A stretch of 40,094 bases of DNA from Deltaproteobacteria bacterium RIFOXYA12_FULL_61_11. GTDB lineage: Bacteria; Bdellovibrionota_F; JAHFAK01; YA12-FULL-61-11. Under the pieces are notes generated by a model, which ran no database searches, was not told where the DNA came from, and saw nothing but the letters and a program-made list of their open reading frames with translations. The first letter of the stretch is position 1, and every line of letters begins with the position of its first letter. The stretch is taken from positions 1 to 40,094 of the forward strand of contig MGSU01000150.1 in NCBI GenBank assembly GCA_001799195.1, in the 5' to 3' direction. Of the stretch, positions 17,891 through 25,338 are shown piece by piece. The position numbers and the translations under genes were made by a program.

Positions 17891-19117
17891 ATGCATCGCT
17901 TGTTCCCTCTCCTGACCATTGCCCTGCTCGGCTGCATGAGCGAGTATGAACTCCAGGTCGACGAGCAGGCCAAGCAGCAGGACCTCGCTACGGCCATGCA
18001 CGACGACGCCATCGACCGGAGCGGCCCGGTGGCGGGGCTCTTCCCCCCCCTGCAACTGCCGCCACCCGGGACCTCCTGGTTCCCTCCCGAGCAGCCCGGC
18101 GCGATCCGGCCGACCCTCGGCAGCGGCCAGGCCTCGCCGGGAAACGTCCCCGTTACTTCGACCGGGTCGGAGACCGCCATCGTTCCGGCCACCGTGCCCA
18201 CTCCCGACCTGCCCACCGGTATCGAGCAAGGTTGCCCAGCCCTTCCCCAAGACCTGCTCATCGTGGATCTGAAGTCCGGCTGGTGGTCAGGCGACGGCGG
18301 TGAATTCTTCGAGCACATCCTCTCCGGCATCGGCGATCCTTGTCTCGGCAGAATCACCATCGACTACCATCACGTGACCAACGCCTACCACGCTACCCTT
18401 CGCACCGGGGGTTCGAGCGGCAGTTCCGAGTTGCGCTTCTACGAAGGCGAGCCGCGCTTCGGCAAGGTCTTCGGGGCCACGGATTGGGATACCTACGAAC
18501 AGATCTGGATCCTCTCGGGGTCCGAGGCCGATCCTCTCGATCTGCCCGTCCAGGGCGACTTCTTCCAAAAACTCGCCCAACACCTCGTCGCCTCGGACGC
18601 GGCCGTGTTCCTCGGTGCGGGTTTCGGCTCGATCACCCACAGCAATGCCCTCGCCGAAGCCTTGGACCTCGGGACGATCTTCGACACGAGAGAGAGGGAG
18701 GGAGGCTTACTCTCACCTCAGTTGGGAGGCGTGGAGGTTGTGGATTATCTTGAACTCGTCGCGCAACACCCGATGTTCCAAGAGGTCACCTCGGTGGTCG
18801 AACGGGTCCGCATGGCCGGGGGAATGATCGAGCTAGAGGCCAATCCCTCCAATGGGTTCGAGGGCTTCCTGAACGGCCTGATGGCTCCGCCCAGGGTCGT
18901 GGCCGGCAGCGACCGGATCATCAACGGCAGGGATTTCGAGGCACTCGCGAAGAACGCGACAGGCGATACGGTCATCGCGGTCGGGAAAGCCTCGTTGGCC
19001 CGCCGCATCGTCCTCGACTCGGGTTTACAACGCTTCTACGCGGTGGCCGGGCAAAACGGCGCGGGCACGCTGGCCTATCTGCGCAACATGGTGCTCTATC
19101 TCTCCGGGGTTCGCTGA
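17891..19117 (+). CDS. Lipoprotein of unknown function
   Basis: The 408-residue product has a lipoprotein signal (LFPLLTIALLGC, lipobox ALLGC). A Pro/Ser/Gly-rich linker of roughly 90 residues follows, then a globular domain from about residue 120 with LLIVDLKSGWWSGDGGEF, FLGAGFGSITHSNAL and ALAKNATGDTVIAVG. The alternation of hydrophobic strands with glycine turns is of an alpha/beta type, and no family is recognised. The start is supported by GAGGTGATCGATG. It converges with and overlaps the Q-mannosyltransferase gene by 22 bp. The 208-bp gap upstream holds an AT-rich stretch (TTATTTAACAGATTG) that may contain its promoter. Confidence 0.65.
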   Translation: MHRLFPLLTIALLGCMSEYELQVDEQAKQQDLATAMHDDAIDRSGPVAGLFPPLQLPPPGTSWFPPEQPGAIRPTLGSGQASPGNVPVTSTGSETAIVPATVPTPDLPTGIEQGCPALPQDLLIVDLKSGWWSGDGGEFFEHILSGIGDPCLGRITIDYHHVTNAYHATLRTGGSSGSSELRFYEGEPRFGKVFGATDWDTYEQIWILSGSEADPLDLPVQGDFFQKLAQHLVASDAAVFLGAGFGSITHSNALAEALDLGTIFDTREREGGLLSPQLGGVEVVDYLELVAQHPMFQEVTSVVERVRMAGGMIELEANPSNGFEGFLNGLMAPPRVVAGSDRIINGRDFEALAKNATGDTVIAVGKASLARRIVLDSGLQRFYAVAGQNGAGTLAYLRNMVLYLSGVR

Positions 19118-20250
19118 ACTCGAGGAGCCGCAGAGGTCAGGTCGTCGACCAACCGATCGTAGTCCGTCGCCAGCCTCGGCCAGGCATACTTGCCCATGGC
19201 CTCGCTGAGTCTCCCGGTCACGTCGGCCTCCGGACCTCGCTCCACGAGCGCTGCCAGTCGTTCGACAAAAGCCCCCTCGGGATACAGCACCGCCTCGTGC
19301 AGCTCCGGCGGCACGAGCTCCGGATACACCAGCCGCCTCGGCAGGAGGGGATGGCAGCCGGCGGCGAGCGCCTCGACGACGCTCAGCCCGAAGAAGTCCT
19401 GTCGCGAGGTCACGGGCAGGATATCGCTCTGGTGCAACAAGGTCAGGTAGGCCTCGCGCGGCAGCGGACCGAAGGCCACCAGCCTCTCTCCGAGTAGGTC
19501 CTGGGCCCGGTCGAAGGGGGTTGCACATTCTCCTCTGCGCTCCCCGGCGAGGGCAACGCGGAAGCGCAGGCCGCGACGCACGAGTTCGACCAGGGCGGAG
19601 AAGAACTCCTCGGGTCCCTTGTCGTGCTCCCAGCGATGGTTCCAGAGGAGCAGGGGTCCCTCGGGATGGGGGACCCTCCGGGTCGCAAGGACAGTCAAAC
19701 GGGCATACTCCACGCCCACGGGCAATACAGCGCAGCGAGGCGGCAACCCTCGCAGCTCTGCAAGCCCGCGGTGATCCGGCAACCGTCGCAAGAGCGTCTC
19801 CATACCCTCGAAGAAGCTGTCGCGGTTGTAGGCCGAGTTGAAGGCAACGCGATCGGCGGCCAACGCGGTGGTGAAATTGCGAAAAGCATAGCCCGCAGCG
19901 TCGGCGTCCCCCTCGGCCCCTCTCCTGCTCGAAACCGGGTAGGCGCACTGGTTCTCGTGGAAATAGGCCAGAACCGGCACCTTGGGCCAAGCACGGACAA
20001 GGCCGAGGAAGGTCGCGAGGTCGAGCAGGTCGCTCGCCACGAGCAGGTCCGGCGGTGCTCCTCTTCGCGCCAATCCGGCCAGCGTCACCGCCGCCCCGTG
20101 CATGCGCCACTTCCAGTGCCGGGCGGACAACCCGAGGACCTCGATCCTATGCCTGCTCGCGCCGCGCCAACCCTCGGCCCAAGCCGCATGGGCACCTCCG
20201 AGCCAGGGCTCGAGCAACAAAATCCTCCGGCTGTCCTCCCCCTCGCTCAT
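19096..20250 (-). CDS. tRNA-queuosine alpha-mannosyltransferase family protein (QTMAN/GTDC1-like)
   Basis: The 384-residue glycosyltransferase matches the family known from human QTMAN (GTDC1), which transfers mannose from GDP-mannose to the cyclopentenediol of queuosine in tRNA-Asp. The opening LEPWLGGAHAAW, the segment HWKWRMHG, SDLLDLATF, YFHENQCAYPV, FNSAYNRDSFF and PDHRG all align by eye with the family's N-terminal DUF3524 domain. The C-terminal half is GT4-like, with LWNHRWEHDKGP and SRQDFFGLSVVEALAAG, the donor-binding region. The ATG at 20250 was chosen over a much longer open frame because it starts the conserved domain and overlaps the GH38 stop by 4 bp (ATGA). It should act in the cytosol on charged or uncharged tRNA. 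Specificity for Q over another acceptor is inferred from family and context. Confidence 0.85.
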   Translation of the reverse strand: MSEGEDSRRILLLEPWLGGAHAAWAEGWRGASRHRIEVLGLSARHWKWRMHGAAVTLAGLARRGAPPDLLVASDLLDLATFLGLVRAWPKVPVLAYFHENQCAYPVSSRRGAEGDADAAGYAFRNFTTALAADRVAFNSAYNRDSFFEGMETLLRRLPDHRGLAELRGLPPRCAVLPVGVEYARLTVLATRRVPHPEGPLLLWNHRWEHDKGPEEFFSALVELVRRGLRFRVALAGERRGECATPFDRAQDLLGERLVAFGPLPREAYLTLLHQSDILPVTSRQDFFGLSVVEALAAGCHPLLPRRLVYPELVPPELHEAVLYPEGAFVERLAALVERGPEADVTGRLSEAMGKYAWPRLATDYDRLVDDLTSAAPRVQRTPER

Positions 20251-23200
20251 GCGCTGAAAGTACAGTGTACGGTCTTCACCTCGAAGGGCCGGAGACCGAT
20301 CCGGAGGCTTTGCGGCGTCACCAGGGAGACCGTAGAGCCCTGGCGTGGCCGTTCCAAGAGGTCGACCTCCGCTGCCGAACCGAGCGGTAGGCCGCATCGG
20401 AGCGACGCCTCGACGGTGCGGCCGTGGCATTCCCACATACGCACGATGATACCCTCTCCCTGTTCCGGCTTCTTCACCGTCTCGACGCAGAGATGCGGGC
20501 AGTCGGTGGAGAACAGCGCCGGCGGAACGGTAGCGTGCCCCCCCCCCGAGCCCGCAGGAATCCGTTCGACCAACGGCGGGTGGGCCAGCTCGTAAGCCCG
20601 GCGAACCACCTCGCCCTGGACCAGGTCGCCCTGGTGGGGCAGCAGGGCGTAGGTGAAACGGTGCCGCCCGAGGTCTGCGCTCTGGTCGGGTATACGTGGG
20701 CTGCGTAACAGGGCCAGGTCGAGCACGCCGTCCTCCAGGCGGTGTCCGTACTTGCCGTCGTTGAGCAGAGCGAGGCCGAGTTCCGGGGTCGAGCAGTCCA
20801 CCCAGCGCTGCGCCGGGACTTCGAACCTGGCCCACTCCCACGAGGTGTTGGTGTGGCCGGGCCGCTGCAGGTGGCCGAACTGGATCGAGGCATGGAAGAT
20901 GCCGTGCCGCAAGGCGGACGGGAAGGAGACGCGCAGCATGCGGTGCTCCTCGCGCCACTCCACCAGGGTGACGAAGTCCAGTCGCGGGCTGTTCGCACCG
21001 AGTCGGACCTCCTGGACCACCTCGGACCTGCCGATGGCCAGACGCTGTTCCAGGGCGATGCGCAGGGGCCCCTTTTCGAGCACGCGGCGCGACACGAGGC
21101 GCGGCCGCTCCGGCGGCCGGTCCAAATAGAAGCGGTCGACCTCCCAGGCGTCGTAGACGTTGGGCCGGTCCTCATACAGGGCCAAGGCATTGCCGCCGAG
21201 CCCCGGGGCGAGCAGCTCGCGGCCGCTGCCGCGCTCCACGAGGCTGGTCAACTCACCGTGTTCACCGAAGCGGGCGCACAGCAAGGAGTTCTCGAGCAGG
21301 TCGGGTCCTACGGTCAGGTGTGGATCAGGCTCGAAGGGTCGCGGCGTCAGAGGCTCCACGGTCTGGGCAGGCAGCCCCACCACAACGAGCAGGTCACCGC
21401 GCTCCGGTTCGACCGCGCTTTCCGGCAGGCGCTGGCCAGCACCCGCGGCGGTCCAGGTCTGGGTCTGTTCCGGAGGCACGCTCACGGCCAGGAGTTCGCG
21501 TCGGTCCCAGGCCAGGGGGTTGTAGACGACCAGACAGGGTTCAACCCCTGAGGTCGAACTCGTACCGACCGCCTCGAGGCCCTCGGTTGCCAGCCGTTCC
21601 AGCGAGGACAGAGTCTCCCGGTGGGCCGCCTCGGCCTCCTCATAGACCCGGCGGATCGAAGAACCGGGCAGGATGTCGTGGAACTGGTGGAACAGGATGG
21701 TACGCCACGCCTGGTCGAGTTCCCGGCTCGGATAGGGCAGACCTACCACCTGTTCGGCCAGGAGGCGCAGACCCTCGACCGAGCGGGCAAGGGTCTCGGC
21801 GGCGAGGTTGTCGGCCTTGGTGCGGGCTTGCGTGGTCAAGACCCCGCGGTGCATCTCGAGGTACAGTTCGCCGCTCCACAGAGGCAGTTCGGCGCGGTGC
21901 TGAGCCAAACGGCCGAGCATGGCCTCGGCTCCACCCAGGGAGAGGCGCGGCAAGCCCTCGGTCGAGGCGGCGCGCAGGGCCCGTTCGAGCTCCAGGCGAT
22001 CCGGTCCGCCGCCGCCGTCGCCCAGGCCGAACAGGACCAGGGCCTCGTCGAGCAGGGCCTTCTGCCGATAGTTGCGCTCGGCGAAACGCAGGTCGGCCGG
22101 ACGGTTCTCGCCGTTGTAGTTCTCCTCGGGCGTGCAGTGCGCCAGCACCTCGGAGCCGTCCAGCCCGCGCCAACGGAAGGTGTGGTGGGGGAAAACATTG
22201 ACCTGCGACCAGCTCAGCTTGTTGGTGAGGAAATGTTCCACCCCGGCGAGCACGAGGAGCTGCGGCAGCGCGGCCGAGAAGCCGAAGGTGTCGGGCAACC
22301 ATAGCGTCGTCGCCTCGCGGCCGAAGCGCTCCCGGAAGCAGCGTTTGCCGTAGAGGAGTTGGCGGCACAGCGATTCGCCGCCGACGAGATTCGTGTCCAT
22401 CTCCACGTAGGTGCAGCCCTGCAGCTCCCAGCGGCCTTCCTGCACGGCCCGGTGTACCCGGGCGTAGAGGTCGGGCCGCAGCTCGGCCAGTCGGTCGTAG
22501 AGCCAGGTCTGGCTCATGCCGAAACGGTGCTCGGGGTACCGCTCGAGCAGGCTGAGCTGGGTGCTGACCGTGCGCACGAGCTTCCGTTCGGTCTCCCGCA
22601 CCGGCCAGAGCCAGGCAAGATCGAGGTGAGCGTGCCCGACCGCGGTCAAGCGCAGCGTGGTCGGCACGGCCGGCTTGGCAAGCTCGGCGGCCAGCGCTAT
22701 GCGGGCCGCGGCGACTTCGTCGGTTCTCAGCTCGCCGGCCAGACCGGCGGCCCGGACCAGGGCCGCACGGACGGTCGAACGCTTCAGGCTGTCCCAGGGA
22801 AGGTCGAGCATCAGGTCGCGCAGGAACTCCAGGTCGCAGTAGAGCTGGAACACATCCTCGCGCCAGGCGCCCAGTTCGCAGCGCAATACGCGGCCGAGGC
22901 GGGGGTCGTCCCAGTCCGGCTCCTCGGGCGGGGCGATCGGGTTGGCTCCGGTCTCGCACAGCAGGGTGATCGTGCCGTCAAGGGCGAAAAGACCGCGGAG
23001 CGGTAGCACGTCGCGCAACGAGACGCGCCGGTCCGGAATGCGGATTTCGGTGGTCAGCCCCTGCAACGGCCGACCGTCCGCGGTCAAGACCAGGGTCTCA
23101 CCGCCCAGGTCGAGGCGCAGGGCCGGGTCACGGCTGCGCTGCTGCTCCGGAACTATAGCGGTCAAGCGGAAGACGGCGCAGTCCCACTTCCCACCCCAGC

Positions 23201-23399
23201 GTTGCCCGCGGACGAAAGGAACGAGCGGCTCGCCGAGGGCCTCGAACAGGGGTCGCGGCTCGGCCGAGACCGTCCCCTCCAGCACGGCCTCGCCCCACGG
23301 CTCGAAGCGGTGCTCCCAGCAGCGGTCGAGCAGACGATCGATACGTACTTCCTGTTGCCGGTCGAAGGCCCCGGTCACGTCCTTGGTCGGTTTGCTCAT
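20247..23399 (-). CDS. GH38 alpha-mannosidase, cytosolic Ams1/MAN2C1 type
   Basis: The 1050-residue protein lacks a signal peptide. The catalytic domain has HAHLDLAWLWPVRET (zinc ligands His258 and Asp260), the nucleophile motif WLPDTFGFS (Asp370) with NKLSW after it, and HQFHDILPGSS for a further zinc His. An N-terminal beta domain and a long C-terminal sandwich give the length usual for the cytosolic Ams1/MAN2C1 class, which remove alpha-linked mannose. The ATG at 23399 was chosen over an upstream GTG/ATG because AGGAGCGGGG precedes it and the extra 20 residues would be encoded by a repeat that also occurs at 24518-24578. Its TGA overlaps the Q-mannosyltransferase ATG, so the two products should be made in fixed ratio. 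The natural substrate is not known; mannosyl-queuosine is a hypothesis. Confidence 0.9.
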   Translation of the reverse strand: MSKPTKDVTGAFDRQQEVRIDRLLDRCWEHRFEPWGEAVLEGTVSAEPRPLFEALGEPLVPFVRGQRWGGKWDCAVFRLTAIVPEQQRSRDPALRLDLGGETLVLTADGRPLQGLTTEIRIPDRRVSLRDVLPLRGLFALDGTITLLCETGANPIAPPEEPDWDDPRLGRVLRCELGAWREDVFQLYCDLEFLRDLMLDLPWDSLKRSTVRAALVRAAGLAGELRTDEVAAARIALAAELAKPAVPTTLRLTAVGHAHLDLAWLWPVRETERKLVRTVSTQLSLLERYPEHRFGMSQTWLYDRLAELRPDLYARVHRAVQEGRWELQGCTYVEMDTNLVGGESLCRQLLYGKRCFRERFGREATTLWLPDTFGFSAALPQLLVLAGVEHFLTNKLSWSQVNVFPHHTFRWRGLDGSEVLAHCTPEENYNGENRPADLRFAERNYRQKALLDEALVLFGLGDGGGGPDRLELERALRAASTEGLPRLSLGGAEAMLGRLAQHRAELPLWSGELYLEMHRGVLTTQARTKADNLAAETLARSVEGLRLLAEQVVGLPYPSRELDQAWRTILFHQFHDILPGSSIRRVYEEAEAAHRETLSSLERLATEGLEAVGTSSTSGVEPCLVVYNPLAWDRRELLAVSVPPEQTQTWTAAGAGQRLPESAVEPERGDLLVVVGLPAQTVEPLTPRPFEPDPHLTVGPDLLENSLLCARFGEHGELTSLVERGSGRELLAPGLGGNALALYEDRPNVYDAWEVDRFYLDRPPERPRLVSRRVLEKGPLRIALEQRLAIGRSEVVQEVRLGANSPRLDFVTLVEWREEHRMLRVSFPSALRHGIFHASIQFGHLQRPGHTNTSWEWARFEVPAQRWVDCSTPELGLALLNDGKYGHRLEDGVLDLALLRSPRIPDQSADLGRHRFTYALLPHQGDLVQGEVVRRAYELAHPPLVERIPAGSGGGHATVPPALFSTDCPHLCVETVKKPEQGEGIIVRMWECHGRTVEASLRCGLPLGSAAEVDLLERPRQGSTVSLVTPQSLRIGLRPFEVKTVHCTFSA

Positions 23400-23417
23400 G
23401 GCCCCGCTCCTGTCACC

Positions 23418-23478
23418 CCACGGACCTGTGATGTAGCAAAGAGCAAGGGGGAAGGGCAATCACTCGTTACCGCTGCGG
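23418..23478. repeat. 61-bp direct repeat, copy A
   Basis: This segment and 24518-24578 share 61 bp with one mismatch (C versus T at 23444/24544). The similarity extends with gaps to a GCCCCGCTCCTGT block that, on the minus strand, is the AGGAGCGGGG ribosome site of the GH38 gene. The copy probably covers the promoter and leader of the mannosidase gene: on the minus strand TTGCCC and TACATC are separated by 18 bp and could be -35/-10 boxes (weak). Confidence 0.85.
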
Positions 23479-23641
23479 CTTTCCCATCTGCCACAGCGGT
23501 CAACAAGGCCCTGCTCTCCCTCCTTCTCCTGACCCGCACGCTCCGGAGCTTGTCGGCGAAGGAGCGGTGAACAGCCGAGGACTCTAGCCCGTTGATGGTC
23601 GAAAAACGCCGGGTGTCGAGGAGAAAACTGAAACAAGGGGT

Positions 23642-23848
23642 TCAGGGTTGGTTCAGGGTCTTCTGGTGCTCCATGGCCAAGCGGCTCAGCTCGACTCCGC
23701 TCAGACCCTGGAACAGGGACTCCCTCCAACGCGTATAATCGAAGCGTTCTCGTTGGATCAGGGCAATGAAGCGTTCGGTTTCCACCAGCCCGAGGTTGCG
23801 GCTGAGGATTTCGAGGCCCAATACTTTTATTTCGGTGTCCGTCTTCAA
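23642..23848 (-). CDS. Small antitoxin of a PIN toxin-antitoxin pair
   Basis: The 68-residue product reads IKVLGLEILSRNLGLVETERFIALI, then RERFDYTRWRESLFQGLSGVELSRLAM. It resembles the small helical proteins that accompany PIN-domain toxins of this type, in which 'GLVxxERFIxLIxRExFDYTxWR' is conserved. It begins 4 bp inside the end of the PIN gene (overlap 23845-23848), so it is translated after the toxin; toxin-first order is less usual. It probably neutralises the PIN ribonuclease by binding its active site. GC content here is lower than in the flanking GH38 gene, which fits mobile origin. Confidence 0.7.
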   Translation of the reverse strand: MKTDTEIKVLGLEILSRNLGLVETERFIALIQRERFDYTRWRESLFQGLSGVELSRLAMEHQKTLNQP

Positions 23849-24285
23849 GCCAAACCCTCCAGGTCCATGAGAAAATTGATGGGATTGATAAGGGTAATCG
23901 AGGTTATACGTGCTGCTTTCCCGAGGATACTCCTATCCACGGTCAGGAAATATTGACAGCTCGAGGCAAGGGCGCAGGCTACGTGCAACGCATCCAGAGG
24001 TTTGAGGCCGAGGTTCGTCAACTGGTCAAGCCTGGTGAGCGTCTGTTCCGTTTCATCGATAAAGGTATCTGCCAACTCCTTCCAGCGTTGTATTTCTAGC
24101 CGACGTTCCAAGAATGGGTTGGCTTGGTTCTCGTAATCGAGAATATAGGACCAGGCTAATGCGAGTTGTCCGGTCTTGATCTTTTCCTGGATTGCTAACT
24201 TTGCTTCGGTTTCGAGTCGTATCGTTAGCATGGTTTGGTCGTCGAAAGGCCGGTTGAAACAGCAATTATCGAGGTACACCTTCAT
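23845..24285 (-). CDS. PIN-domain ribonuclease toxin
   Basis: The 146-residue protein begins MKVYLDNCCFNRPFDD, the first strand and Asp (residue 6) of a PIN domain with the CCFNRPFDDQ motif typical of one VapC-like group. It continues with TEAKLAIQEKI, SYILDYENQANPFLERR (acidic residues of the active site), LKPLDALHVACALAS with the third Asp, and FLTVDRSIL with the fourth. These four acidic positions bind metal for RNA cleavage. The small gene downstream, overlapping by 4 bp, is its likely antitoxin. The pair sits between two copies of a 61-bp repeat in a patch of low GC. Confidence 0.85.
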   Translation of the reverse strand: MKVYLDNCCFNRPFDDQTMLTIRLETEAKLAIQEKIKTGQLALAWSYILDYENQANPFLERRLEIQRWKELADTFIDETEQTLTRLDQLTNLGLKPLDALHVACALASSCQYFLTVDRSILGKAARITSITLINPINFLMDLEGLA

Positions 24286-24309
24286 ATGCTTCTCATCCCA
24301 CGCTTCCCT

Positions 24310-24483
24310 TCATGCCGCTTCTGTCGCAAGGTGGCCAGGGTCCAGGGCATGGGCACTCTCCTTCCGAGGGTCGTCGCCGTCGAACTGCCGGTCCCGGTCC
24401 AGCTCACTATCCCATCGCCCACCGCAGCGGTCAAGGTCCACCTCTTGCGCACCGACCATGCACTCGAACCCCGAGTTGGACAT
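24310..24483 (-). pseudogene. Short ORF, possible remnant of a zinc-ribbon protein
   Basis: A 57-residue frame starts with ATG at 24483, just inside repeat copy B in the same relative position as the GH38 start is to copy A. It contains EVDLDRCGGRWDSELDRD, which resembles half of a TFIIB-type zinc ribbon ('DxCxxCGGxWLDxxEL') with one Cys pair lost. It ends 24 bp before the PIN toxin start and could be translated with it. It may be a fusion of the duplicated leader with a decayed gene, and is too short to call with confidence. Confidence 0.3.
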
Positions 24484-24517
24484 TCTTCTACCAATGCCCC
24501 CGCTCCTGTGCTCCGCT

Positions 24518-24578
24518 CCACGGACCTGTGATGTAGCAAAGAGTAAGGGGGAAGGGCAATCACTCGTTACCGCTGCGG
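24518..24578. repeat. 61-bp direct repeat, copy B
   Basis: This copy is identical to 23418-23478 except for one base. The pair is 1.1 kb apart and encloses the toxin-antitoxin genes and the short remnant. The arrangement could have arisen by duplication of the mannosidase leader when the module inserted, or by recombination between leaders of two genes. Confidence 0.85.
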
Positions 24579-24659
24579 GGGATGGAATTCCCTCTCGAGG
24601 AGGTCATCCTCTCTGGCTTGCACCGTCAACACCTCGAGGAGCGAACCACGGCCATGGCT

Positions 24660-24935
24660 TCACCGTAACGGGTCAATGCGGAAGGGTTCGTCGCCGGCAA
24701 GGGCAAGCTCCCGGTTCGCCAGCAACTCCTCGCGGTGGAGATCACACCAGACCTGCACCATGCGCAACTGGCGCGGCGGGAACTCACCGGCTAGCACCCT
24801 GCCATCCTCGATGGCAAGAGCAGCCTTGTGTTTCTGATACCTGACATGAATGTGCGGCAGGTGATGCTGCACGGTATCACCATAGAAAATGGAGACCAGG
24901 TTTCCTCTTCTTCCGGGTGGTCCATCGAGTTGCAT
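24660..24935 (-). CDS. DUF4160 family protein, atypical N-terminus
   Basis: The 91-residue product contains VSIFYGDTVQHHLPHIHVRYQKHKAALAI, then LRMVQVWCDLHREELLANRELAL and FRIDPLR, which match DUF4160 proteins (often gene pairs with DUF2442, of toxin-antitoxin-like context). Typical members have about seven more residues ('GIIVYMYF') between FYG and the His-rich part, so an in-frame deletion is suspected here. The ATG at 24935 is preceded by GGAGTG. Its stop overlaps a GTG at 24663 that opens a 19-residue frame (to 24604), possibly a truncated DUF2442 partner. Function unknown. Confidence 0.65.
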   Translation of the reverse strand: MQLDGPPGRRGNLVSIFYGDTVQHHLPHIHVRYQKHKAALAIEDGRVLAGEFPPRQLRMVQVWCDLHREELLANRELALAGDEPFRIDPLR

Positions 24936-25051
24936 GAGGTCACTCCGAGTTCGTAGGCCGAAAGAGCTCGCTTCCCGTCCAGCATACCTACCAAGATCGA
25001 GCAGGGGAAGCAGTACGTGTCGTCCGTCGTATGGCTTCAGACTGGGTGGAT

Positions 25052-25295
25052 TTCAGTTTCGGGTGGTACGAGGGGTCCTGTCACCTCACACAACGACGCC
25101 GCTGCATCCTGCGCGTCGCTTGCAGGTCCGCATCCATGCGGCCACCCCCACCATGCTCATCCTTGCGCCCGATGGTGCGGCCTCCTGCGCACCACCTGGA
25201 GGTGTGCATCCATGCACCCACCGTGGCGGGGGACCCCCGTCGGTGCCCCCCCGTCAATGGAGTGGTCACTCACGTGCAATTCACCCAAAACTGAA
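25052..25295. repeat. Hairpin-rich inverted-repeat element, copy 2
   Basis: The ends are TTCAGTTTCGGGTGG (25052-25066) and TTCACCCAAAACTGAA (25280-25295). A third end-like sequence, TTCAGACTGGGTGG, is at 25036-25049. The interior shares CGAGGGGTCCTGTC.CCTCACAC, CCATGCTCATCCTTGCGC and GTGGCGGGGG.CCCCCGTCGG with copy 1 but is about 110 bp longer. The extra DNA is a string of short hairpins with CC or similar loops, such as CCGCATCCATGCGG, GGTGCGG..TGCGCACC and GTGCATCCATGCAC. It fills much of the 403-bp gap between the DUF4160 gene and the next CDS, which otherwise holds nothing recognisable. Confidence 0.75.
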
Positions 25296-25338
25296 CGTCT
25301 CTGAAGGCTTACCGTCCGTCTGGTCAACCGAGAACCGC

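Noticed and set aside
20251-20958. A 5' extension of the Q-mannosyltransferase frame
   Set aside because: It overlaps the GH38 gene, is Arg/Pro-rich shadow sequence, and the conserved domain begins at the ATG overlapping the GH38 stop.
23400-25338. CRISPR array from the repeats in this patch
   Set aside because: Only two copies of the 61-bp repeat, 1.1 kb apart, with genes between; no regular spacers.
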